6,150 bases of DNA from Thermoplasmatota archaeon. Lineage in GTDB: Archaea; Thermoplasmatota; Thermoplasmata; Methanomassiliicoccales; Methanomassiliicoccaceae. The stretch is taken from assembly GCA_022709105.1 (NCBI GenBank), contig JAKIXL010000089.1, positions 1 through 6,150 on the forward strand. Reading direction: 5' to 3'. The position numbers were made by a program, and so were the translations under genes. A model generated the notes under the pieces. That model saw nothing but the letters and a program-made list of their open reading frames with translations. It made no database searches and was not told the DNA's origin. Positions 1 to 4,700 of this stretch are shown piece by piece. How positions within the stretch are numbered: the stretch's first letter is position 1; the number at the start of each line of letters is the position of its first letter.

Positions 1-1
1 C

Positions 2-337
2 CCCACCAGGAACGGCCGGATGACCGGCCGGGCCAAGAGGTTCTTGAAGCGCCTGAAGAGGGAGCGATGGTCCACGAGGCCAGTGGTGGTGTTCGATACG
101 GTCATGCGCCTGCCGGAGGACGAGAGGCAGAGGGAGCGCATGGCCAAGTGGACGGAGAACGGGGCCGCTCCCCGGATGAGGGCCCTGGCCGAGAAGAGGG
201 GACTGAGCCCCTATCCGGACATGCTGCGCGTCGAGGTCACCGGCATCAGGGGCCCGCTGGCCCCGGGCAGCCTTTCTCGGTCCAAGGAGTTCGCCCGCAG
301 CGTCATCACATCGATCGGCGCCCCGCCCGGAGTATGA
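2..337 (+). CDS. C-terminal part of a flavodoxin-family protein (5' end outside window)
   Basis: The frame is open to the left window edge, so the ATG at 20 is probably internal and the gene starts upstream. The visible part begins with a basic helix (RAKRFLKRLKRE), then a hydrophobic beta strand PVVVFDTVM, a charged helix containing WTENGAAPRMRALAEKRG, and a closing stretch with VTGIRGPLAPGSL followed by a helix that ends the protein. This order (strand, helix of the form 'AAP+M..LA...G', then a 'V.G..GPL..G.L' loop and a final helix) resembles the C-terminal half of archaeal flavodoxin-like FMN proteins, which carry electrons in the cytoplasm. The FMN-binding N-terminal loop would lie outside the window, so cofactor binding cannot be checked. 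It is convergent with the 151-aa gene, 42 nt apart. The family call is from recalled resemblance only. Confidence 0.6.
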   Translation, partial: PTRNGRMTGRAKRFLKRLKRERWSTRPVVVFDTVMRLPEDERQRERMAKWTENGAAPRMRALAEKRGLSPYPDMLRVEVTGIRGPLAPGSLSRSKEFARSVITSIGAPPGV

Positions 338-379
338 CCCCGAGCTTCTGGACGCCCGATGCCTTCGAGAAGGTTATGA

Positions 380-835
380 TCACACCTCCAGCATCGGCCT
401 TCCGCCGCTATCGTACAGGAAGCCCTTGATGATCGCTTTCTCTTGCACGTTCCGGTCCCCGATCTTGACCCAGAGGTCGGCCAGTCGGCGGATCACATGC
501 TCCTTTGTCATCAGCATTCCTGGATAGTGCACGGCGATGCTTCCGTAGCGCCTTGCCGCATCGATGTACTCCTCGTCCCTTCCTTCCTTGTCGGCGGAAA
601 ACGCCGTTTCCACGAACTCCTTGCTCAACACCTTCCCGCCTGGCGCGACCAACCATAGGATGGCCCTAGGCTCGCTGTCCTGAAGCTCTATGTCGATCCG
701 GGCGTCAGGATTGTCCTTCATGAGGGCGTCCTCCCTGAAGAAGATGGCGCGATGGACCATCTCGACTAGCGGAGGCTCGGCCTTCGGGGCCCTGTCGACC
801 CCGGCCTGCTCTTCCTTCCATCTCATTGGGAACAT
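380..835 (-). CDS. Unrecognised 151-aa protein
   Basis: An intact minus-strand frame of 151 codons with an ATG at 835; an alternative ATG is at codon 4. I do not recognise the family. The protein is acidic and soluble, with no signal peptide or membrane segment. It has a low-complexity N-terminus to about residue 22, a helix with EMVHRAIFF, an alternating strand region (RIDIELQD, RAILWLVAPGG, residues 45-68), and a helical C-terminal half with EEYIDAARRYG and KEHVIRRLADLWVKIG, ending in GGRPMLEV. Codon use and GC-rich third positions look like those of the neighbours, so it is probably a real gene. A TATA-like box 26-33 nt upstream of the ATG supports the start at 835 and a very short or absent leader. 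It stands alone on its promoter, convergent with the flavodoxin-like gene. Function unknown. Confidence 0.75.
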   Translation of the reverse strand: MFPMRWKEEQAGVDRAPKAEPPLVEMVHRAIFFREDALMKDNPDARIDIELQDSEPRAILWLVAPGGKVLSKEFVETAFSADKEGRDEEYIDAARRYGSIAVHYPGMLMTKEHVIRRLADLWVKIGDRNVQEKAIIKGFLYDSGGRPMLEV

Positions 836-860
836 GATTGTCTTGTTGGCGGCCCGAAGC

Positions 861-868
861 TAAATAAT
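861..868 (-). promoter_or_regulatory. TATA-like box of the 151-aa gene
   Basis: Read on the minus strand this is ATTATTTA in an otherwise GC-rich spacer. It lies 26-33 nt upstream of the ATG at 835. In archaea a TATA box is centred about 26 nt before the transcription start, so transcripts would begin at or within a few nucleotides of the ATG, giving a leaderless or nearly leaderless mRNA. No Shine-Dalgarno sequence is needed or evident. A second AT-rich site, CCTATAAGG at 884-892, is nearly palindromic and further away; it is less well placed. Confidence 0.5.
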
Positions 869-944
869 CTGCCAGGGCCGACACCTATAAGGACAGCGCT
901 CCCCCCGGCGAGCGTTTCCGGCCTCCGGACGCGGAAGAGGCGCT

Positions 945-966
945 CCCTTCATCATCGTACGAAGGG
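945..966 (-). terminator. Possible hairpin downstream of the chagasin gene
   Basis: CCCTTC at 945-950 pairs perfectly with GAAGGG at 961-966 across a 10-nt loop. It starts about 10 nt beyond the chagasin stop codon, where a 3'-end signal would be expected. There is no T-run after it in the minus-strand direction, and archaeal termination relies mainly on T-runs, so this may be only an mRNA 3'-end stem or chance. The rest of the 836-975 spacer is GC-rich and shows no coding pattern that I can recognise. Confidence 0.25.
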
Positions 967-975
967 CAGGCCATC

Positions 976-1257
976 TCAGGAAACAGTGACCTCGAAGCTC
1001 ACCGTCTTGATCGGCTCGGGCTCCCATGGCCTCCTGTACCTAAGGACGATGGTGGAGACGCCCTCCTTGACCGGCCGGAAGGTGAAAATGGTCTTGCCGC
1101 CCCCGCCGATGAGGTCGGAGGCGCTCCGGTACTCCTGCTTGAGCAGCGCCAGGGACCCGTCGTCGAACGCCGCTTCCCAGGAGTAGCCTGTGCTGGGGTT
1201 GGCGTCCAGGGCCAGCACCAGCTCGTTGCCCAGTTCGATCCTCAGCTTCCGGTTCAT
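976..1257 (-). CDS. Chagasin-family (I42) cysteine peptidase inhibitor
   Basis: A 93-aa protein with the full set of motifs of the chagasin/ICP inhibitor family: the BC loop NPSTGYSW (residues 20-27), the DE loop glycine cluster GGGG (51-54) followed by strand KTIFTFRP, and the FG loop RPWE (76-79). These three loops form the wedge that blocks the active site of papain-like cysteine peptidases. The length matches a single immunoglobulin-like inhibitor domain of the family. There is no signal peptide, so as read the protein stays in the cytoplasm and would act on an internal peptidase. The start is fixed by an in-frame TGA three codons before the ATG. It begins 42 nt after the stop of the 300-aa gene on the same strand, so the two could share a transcript, though a TATA-like CTTATTGG and an inverted repeat in the gap could give it its own promoter. 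No peptidase gene is in view. Confidence 0.92.
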   Translation of the reverse strand: MNRKLRIELGNELVLALDANPSTGYSWEAAFDDGSLALLKQEYRSASDLIGGGGKTIFTFRPVKEGVSTIVLRYRRPWEPEPIKTVSFEVTVS

Positions 1258-1278
1258 GCGCGTTCAGCGGCATGATAG

Positions 1279-1292
1279 GGACCTCATGGTCC
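1279..1292. repeat. Inverted repeat GGACC-TCAT-GGTCC before the chagasin gene
   Basis: A perfect 5-bp inverted repeat with a 4-nt spacer in the 42-nt gap between the 300-aa gene and the chagasin gene. It lies just downstream of a TATA-like CTTATTGG on the minus strand (about 1293-1300), close to where transcription would start. That position suits a small operator, but short GC-rich repeats are common by chance in such DNA. Confidence 0.25.
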
Positions 1293-1299
1293 AATAAGC

Positions 1300-2202
1300 T
1301 TACTTCCCGGCGGCCTTGGCCTTCCTTCTCCTAATGGCGTTGTTGATGTAGTGGAACACCTCGGACCGGTCCATGTCCCTTCCGCTCAAGACGGGCACCG
1401 GGCGCAGCTCGGCCATGAGCCGGTGCCGGTTGACCACCCACACCCCGGTCCGGCGGTCCTTCTCCATCAGCTCCCTGACCAGATCGTGCTGCCTCACGTA
1501 GGTCATGGGCGATATGGCCACGCAGGCGCCGTCGCAGCGTTCCAGGAATCCCCCGGCACGGGCGAAGCACCTCGCCACGTCATCCTTCCGCGCGCTGGAG
1601 TTGACCGCGAAACCGAAGAGGGTGTAATCTCCCTTCTCCCGCCTGACCACGGCCACGTCCATCCTTGGCGCCTTGGCGCCCTTCTTAAGCTGGATGTCGC
1701 TCGCGACCACGAACCCGTTGGTTGGGAACTCTGCCATTATGGGCCGTTTCATGTACCAGTCGGCCGACGGTTCGTCCAGCAGCATCTCCAGCGAGATCTT
1801 CGTTCCCTGGAAGGCCATCGCCGCCAGCAGGTCCTCCAGCGCGAAGTTGTCGCGGGAGATGAGCATGCCGACCAGGTATTCCTTCACCTCCTGCTGCTGG
1901 CCGATCCTGGCGGCCTTTGCCTCTATGGCATTGTCAAGCAGCTTCTCCAGGTGCTCGGCCTTCTGGTCCATCAGGAGGGTCCTCATGTCGACCCTCAGCT
2001 CGTTGAAGATCCGATATAGCTCCATCCGTCCCATCTCAGGAAGAGCATATGCCGCCTTAAAGGTCGCGAAGAGGGTCTCATGGAGCAAGACCTCTTCTGA
2101 GAGGGCCTGCGGCGCCAGGCTCAGGGCCCGGACACAGTTGATGACAAGGTCGTAGAGCCTTGCATCAGGCACTTTTTGGGTTCGATCGCCGTGTTGGTCC
2201 AC
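1300..2202 (-). CDS. Unrecognised 300-aa protein, two-part architecture
   Basis: An intact frame starting with GTG at 2202; an in-frame TGA lies 11 codons upstream with no other usable start between, so this GTG is the longest start. A second GTG at codon 11 is possible. I do not recognise the family. Residues 15-145 are helix-rich (LYDLVINCVRALSLAP, KAEHLEKLLDNAIEAKAARI, LEDLLAAMAFQG). After about residue 155 the pattern changes to alternating strands and helices: FVVASDIQL, RMDVAVVRR, YTLFGFAVNSS, a helix, CDGACVAISPM, TGVWVVNRHRLM. The strands at 181-202 are arranged like a PD-(D/E)xK nuclease core (D182, then a strand ending FAV), but where the catalytic E-x-K would be there is V-N-S, so an active nuclease is not supported. 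The C-terminus is very basic (RRRKAKAAGK), which may bind nucleic acid. It lacks a signal peptide and membrane segments, and probably leads a two-gene unit with the chagasin gene. Confidence 0.8.
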   Translation of the reverse strand: MDQHGDRTQKVPDARLYDLVINCVRALSLAPQALSEEVLLHETLFATFKAAYALPEMGRMELYRIFNELRVDMRTLLMDQKAEHLEKLLDNAIEAKAARIGQQQEVKEYLVGMLISRDNFALEDLLAAMAFQGTKISLEMLLDEPSADWYMKRPIMAEFPTNGFVVASDIQLKKGAKAPRMDVAVVRREKGDYTLFGFAVNSSARKDDVARCFARAGGFLERCDGACVAISPMTYVRQHDLVRELMEKDRRTGVWVVNRHRLMAELRPVPVLSGRDMDRSEVFHYINNAIRRRKAKAAGK

Positions 2203-2309
2203 ATCCTGTGTGGGAACCAGCGTTCGGCTTTCCGTTCATGGCCGATCGCCGACAGGCCGTTCGCGATGCATATGGCTTTTTCATGGCAGAATCACGCGCA
2301 GCTCGCCCC

Positions 2310-2994
2310 TTATAAGATCGCGCTGAGGCCGGCGGCGTTGGTCCGCACGAACCTCAACCCGTCATCCCGCATGGACATCACATTGTGAATGACCGGCAGG
2401 TGTGGCATCATGCGTTCGATGTGGTCCACCGGGGCGTCGGAGAACCGGCGGTGTTCCCTGAGCCTGGCACGGATGGCCTCTTTATCAGGTCCGGTGAATA
2501 CGCTGCATAAGTTCTTTACGATCTCGGCCAACTCGGTCGGTTAGTGCATCTTCAACTTGGAGATCACCACGATGGCGTCGCACTCGGCCGCCGGGACGAT
2601 AGCCTTGAACCGCTTCGGCGACCGCCCGTGGCGGAGCTCGATCTCTTTTAACCCGATGTCCAGGTTCACCGGCACGCCGAGCTCCCTTGGCCGCCGCGCG
2701 CTCCTGTTCAGCCGTATGTCTTGATGAGGGCCTCGTGAGCATAGGGCAGGAAGGGTTCCGGGGAATCAGGGGAGTTCAACTTGCAACTGACCGATTCGAT
2801 GAGCTTTCCTATGGAGATCATCATATGGCCGGGTCAGCGGTGGCACACTAATTTGGAAGGATGTCGATAAGGAGTTACGGCTTGAAGAGGAAACGATCGG
2901 TTCGTCTAAGGAGCCGGCTTAGACAGTCGTGCAGCATGAAGGCCTCCCGGACCGATAGACCCGCGGCCTCGTGAGAGATGCTCTCGGAAGGCAC
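2310..2994 (-). pseudogene. Decayed DUF362-family gene
   Basis: No single frame is long, but joined pieces on the minus strand follow the order of DUF362 (iron-sulfur-associated, function unsettled) proteins. From 5' to 3' they are: VREAFMLHDCLSRLLRR...FLFKP (frame ending 2875), with N appearing one base later to give the family's 'KPN'; KLIESVSCKLNSPDSPE and PFLPYAHEALIKTYG, matching the 'GDSPG...PF..EAL...Y' region; AEQERAAAK; ELGVPVNLDIG...KRFKAIVPAAECDAIVVISKLKMH, matching 'ADvVIsvPKLKTH'; then, in the same frame after a TAA at 2541-2543, ELAEIVKNLCSVFTGPDKEA, matching 'TGAvKNlfG..pG..Ka', and PHLPVIHNVMSMRDDG, a worn form of 'P.L.i.D.i.aMEGDGP'. The frame then stops at 2310, short of the family's usual C-terminus. 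A 73-aa frame from TTG 2531 is part of this remnant, not a separate gene. At least four frame changes and the TAA make function very unlikely. The family match is from memory. Confidence 0.65.
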
Positions 2995-3148
2995 CTAGGG
3001 GACACAGGAACGCATTCCTTATCCGTTCGTGCAGCGCCGCATTCAGCGACACCCACAGGAGGGTACCATCGCACTCCTATCTCGGATGTCGTTCATCGTG
3101 GCGCAGGTCGTTCGTTTACGTGCTGGCGAGGAGCCCGTCGAGAAAAAG
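2995..3148. other. Intergenic stretch before the tRNA, no intact gene
   Basis: No convincing gene is present between the DUF362 remnant and the tRNA promoter. On the minus strand an open stretch from 3076 to about 2988 reads in a protein-like way (SLNAALHERIRNAFLCPLG) and runs toward the frame of the remnant after one more frame change. It may be a further piece of decayed coding sequence, though I cannot assign it to a family. The plus-strand frames here have no recognisable start signal or domain. Confidence 0.35.
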
Positions 3149-3156
3149 ATTATAAG
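3149..3156 (+). promoter_or_regulatory. TATA box of the tRNA-Ala gene
   Basis: ATTATAAG preceded by the purine-rich AGAAAAAG, an arrangement like an archaeal BRE plus TATA box. It lies 27-34 nt before the first base of the mature tRNA, so transcription would start a few nucleotides before the tRNA 5' end, as is usual for archaeal tRNA genes. It is the clearest promoter in the window. Confidence 0.7.
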
Positions 3157-3182
3157 CAGGATTCCATTACCTCGACCTACAA

Positions 3183-3255
3183 GGGCAGATAGATCAGCTG
3201 GAAGATCGCGACATTCGCAATGTCGAGGCCGCGGGTTCAAATCCCGCTCTGTCCA
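3183..3255 (+). tRNA. tRNA-Ala (anticodon CGC)
   Basis: A complete cloverleaf can be drawn: acceptor GGGCAGA (3183-3189) with TCTGTCC (3248-3254) and discriminator A at 3255; D-stem GATC/GATC (3192-3195, 3204-3207); anticodon stem CGACA/TGTCG (3209-3213, 3221-3225) with loop TTCGCAA, giving anticodon CGC at 3216-3218; five-base variable loop; T-stem GCGGG/CCCGC with loop TTCAAAT. The acceptor contains the G3:U70 pair that identifies alanine tRNAs to alanyl-tRNA synthetase, confirming the anticodon reading. It decodes GCG codons. There is no intron, and CCA is not encoded and must be added. The 3' end overlaps the last codons of the integrase on the other strand, so this tRNA is the likely integration target and remains intact after integration. 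Confidence 0.95.
3221..3255 (+). other. Probable attachment site (attL) in the 3' half of the tRNA
   Basis: Tyrosine integrases of archaeal elements commonly recombine in the 3' part of a tRNA gene and carry a copy of that part so the tRNA stays whole. Here the integrase gene runs directly into this tRNA, and its last six codons and stop (3237-3255) are the complement of the tRNA T-loop, T-stem and acceptor strand. The core must therefore lie at or near this segment. The left limit given, at the end of the anticodon loop, is a guess. No second copy of the T-arm sequence is visible between 3256 and 6150, so attR is outside the window. Confidence 0.55.
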
Positions 3256-4223
3256 CTCACTATTCTGGCTTCACTCAAAAATGCCCCGTTCCGGGGCAGG
3301 CCCATTTGGGCCCTTTGTTGTGCTCTCCATTGGGCGACCTGGTTCATAGCATCGGCCTTTAGATCCATGTCTATCCCGATGTAAAGGCGGGTCGTTTGTT
3401 CGTCCTTATGCCCCAACAGCTCGGAGATGCGAGTTATCGGGACGCCGGAAATGTGCAGCTCCTTGGCGAATTGCCTCCTTAGGACGTGGTTCGAAAACTT
3501 AATCCCCGTCCGCTCTTGTATGCGTTTCAGCATGTTGTCCACGGTGCTGCGCTTGAAGGGATGAAGGTTCCCGCCCCGCTCGTAGATCAACAGGTTGTCG
3601 GAGATGACCACAGCAGGATTCTTTGCTTTGGCCTTCATTATCTCCATGTCCCGAAGCTCGAAGAAGTAAGCAAGCTCGGCATTCGTTTCCATGTCGAATG
3701 GATTCTGCCTCCACTTACCTCCTCGGCGACCCTTTCCCAGAATGTTGAAGTATCCCAGTTGGATGTCGGACACGTTCAGCCTCGAAACTTCGATTCGTCT
3801 TAGGCCGATGTGCAGCTCCAAGTGGACTACCAGCCTCTCAAAGCCGTTGGCTTCCTGCTCGATTCTCCTAGCATCGTTCAGGCTGAGCCAGTGGACATTT
3901 ATTCGGCCATCTTCCTGCCATTCGATGTCCATATCCTCAATGATGCTGCTCCCGTTCACCTTTAGGTAGGCGTTCAGGATGCTGAATTCCCTCCTGGTGA
4001 CCCCAGGCTTAGACTCGCTACAGACATCATCGAGTAGGAAGTCCACGGATTTCTCTGTCCAACGCTTCGGATGGGGATCATAACCCGCCTCCCTTAGTTC
4101 TCGGCTTACTTTACCGATTATCCAGCTGTAGCCTTTTATCGTATGTTCCGACCTCTTTTTCTTTCTCTTGGTTTCTATAAATTTTTCTACCGCTTCACTG
4201 AGGCACCGATCCTTCGACGGCAT
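3237..4223 (-). CDS. Tyrosine recombinase (integrase) of an integrated element
   Basis: A 328-aa site-specific recombinase of the XerC/D-phage integrase fold. The N-terminal 20-100 region is a SAM-like core-binding domain (EHTIKGYSWIIGKVSRELRE), and the catalytic domain follows. Catalytic residues can be placed: R142 in HIGLRR, K164 in the beta-hairpin LGKGRRGGK, H246 and R249 in NHVLRRQFAKELH, H272 in LLGHKDEQTT, and nucleophile Y281 in TTRLYIG. All are present, so it should be active in integration and excision. The ATG at 4223 opens a basic N-terminus (KRKKKR). After Y281 there are 47 more residues, longer than most, and this tail is encoded over two hairpins (3282-3312) and the tRNA 3' end, where the TGA lies in the T-loop. 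Unlike SSV-type integrases, the gene is not split by integration. It lies 70 nt downstream of the broken tail of the ATPase gene, with a 6-2-6 palindrome in the gap. Confidence 0.93.
   Translation of the reverse strand: MPSKDRCLSEAVEKFIETKRKKKRSEHTIKGYSWIIGKVSRELREAGYDPHPKRWTEKSVDFLLDDVCSESKPGVTRREFSILNAYLKVNGSSIIEDMDIEWQEDGRINVHWLSLNDARRIEQEANGFERLVVHLELHIGLRRIEVSRLNVSDIQLGYFNILGKGRRGGKWRQNPFDMETNAELAYFFELRDMEIMKAKAKNPAVVISDNLLIYERGGNLHPFKRSTVDNMLKRIQERTGIKFSNHVLRRQFAKELHISGVPITRISELLGHKDEQTTRLYIGIDMDLKADAMNQVAQWRAQQRAQMGLPRNGAFLSEARIVSGQSGI
3282..3312. repeat. Two abutting perfect hairpins next to the tRNA
   Basis: TGCCCCG (3282-3288) pairs with CGGGGCA (3292-3298) over a 3-nt loop, and directly after it GGCCC (3299-3303) pairs with GGGCC (3308-3312) over ATTT. 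Both are perfect and GC-rich, with no bases between them, and CTTTG follows. They start 27 nt after the tRNA 3' end and sit inside the integrase C-terminal codons. They could end tRNA readthrough before it becomes antisense to the integrase, form part of the recombination site, or be the 3'-end structure of the integrase mRNA. Confidence 0.5.
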
Positions 4224-4255
4224 TCTCAGTCATCTCGTGTTAGGACACTGCGGTT

Positions 4256-4269
4256 AGATAGCACTATCT
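4256..4269. promoter_or_regulatory. Palindrome AGATAG-CA-CTATCT upstream of the integrase
   Basis: A perfect 6-bp inverted repeat with a 2-nt spacer, 33-46 nt before the integrase ATG, in the 70-nt gap behind the ATPase tail. It is AT-rich compared with its surroundings and lies where an archaeal promoter or its operator would be expected. On the minus strand the repeat itself supplies the most TATA-like bases near this position. A possible operator or promoter element for the integrase; not verified. Confidence 0.35.
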
Positions 4270-4293
4270 CATCTGCAAAGAGGGACGGGGAGC

Positions 4294-4700
4294 TCACCAC
4301 CTCCGAGACGTTTCGAAGACTCTCTTCCTTAGCTCCTCAATTCGAATTTCGATGGGGAGTTGGGAGATGGCCTCCTCAAACGATTTCAGGGCATCGTCCA
4401 GCAGTTCTTTACCCTCATCGCAATCCATCCCAATGAGCAGCTGGGACTTCGTTGGAGAGATGTGAGCTGAACCGGTCGAGCACCACAGTTGGTGCCCTGA
4501 GCATCCTCGTAGTATGTCTCCATATTTTTGGTAGACAGTTCCGAGAGGTAGTTCCGTATGATCTTGTGGCTGACCATACGGCCGGTCCTGGTCGCGTACA
4601 TCTCCACGACAACATCGAGATCCAAGCCTCCGGTGATGTCTCCAGCAAATGCCGGCAGGATTTTCAGGAGCTCGATGTTTCGGTTGGGCAGTCCAGTGGA
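4294..4700 (-). pseudogene. Frame-shifted C-terminal tail of the ATPase
   Basis: Beyond the point where the ATPase frame meets a stop (4664), protein-like sequence continues on the same strand in other frames. From about 4695 to 4500 one frame reads LPNRNIELLKILPAFAG, then DVVVEMYATRTGRMVSHKII and RNYLSELSTKNMETYYEDA, which looks like a winged-helix domain. It joins naturally to the ATPase's WQWPAGQSPLD. From about 4455 to 4297 another frame reads SPTKSQLLIGMDCDEGKELL, DDALKSFEEAISQ and IRIEELRKRVFE, a helical C-terminus ending at TGA 4294. Between them a short piece (LRAPTVVLDRFSSHLS) reads well in the original ATPase frame. At least two frame changes, possibly three, separate these pieces. 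Rejoined with the frame below, the protein would have about 610 residues. Either the gene is decaying or the sequence has indel errors. Confidence 0.6.

Noticed and set aside
362..373. CCTTC-GA-GAAGG hairpin between the two convergent genes at the left
   Set aside because: The loop is too tight for the full stem and there is no T-run, so it is not convincing as a terminator.
67..429. Second plus-strand frame overlapping the flavodoxin-like gene
   Set aside because: Its composition (many Gly, Arg, His, Pro) is that of an out-of-frame shadow, and it runs into the 3' end of the opposing gene.
1351..2019. Long plus-strand open frame (222 codons) opposite the 300-aa gene
   Set aside because: It mirrors the minus-strand gene, is rich in His, Pro and Leu in a way typical of an antisense shadow in GC-rich DNA, and shows no domain.
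2541..2543. In-frame stop after KLKMH as a possible recoded codon
   Set aside because: It is TAA, not TAG (pyrrolysine) or TGA (selenocysteine), and the same gene has several frame changes, so decay explains it better.
2765..2824. ATGATGA with a later CTGA on the minus strand, as a box C/D small RNA
   Set aside because: No convincing inner D'/C' boxes at the right spacing, and the segment is explained as part of the DUF362 remnant.
3170..3228. CCTCGAC (3170-3176) complementary to GTCGAGG (3222-3228) in the tRNA, as an alternative fold
   Set aside because: Pairing would have to break the perfect anticodon stem, and most of the first segment lies before the expected transcription start.
4520..4532. 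Programmed -1 frameshift at an A5 run in the ATPase tail
   Set aside because: The bases do not form a proper X-XXY-YYZ slippery heptamer in the frame being read, and the gene also needs an earlier shift near 4690. Indels are simpler.
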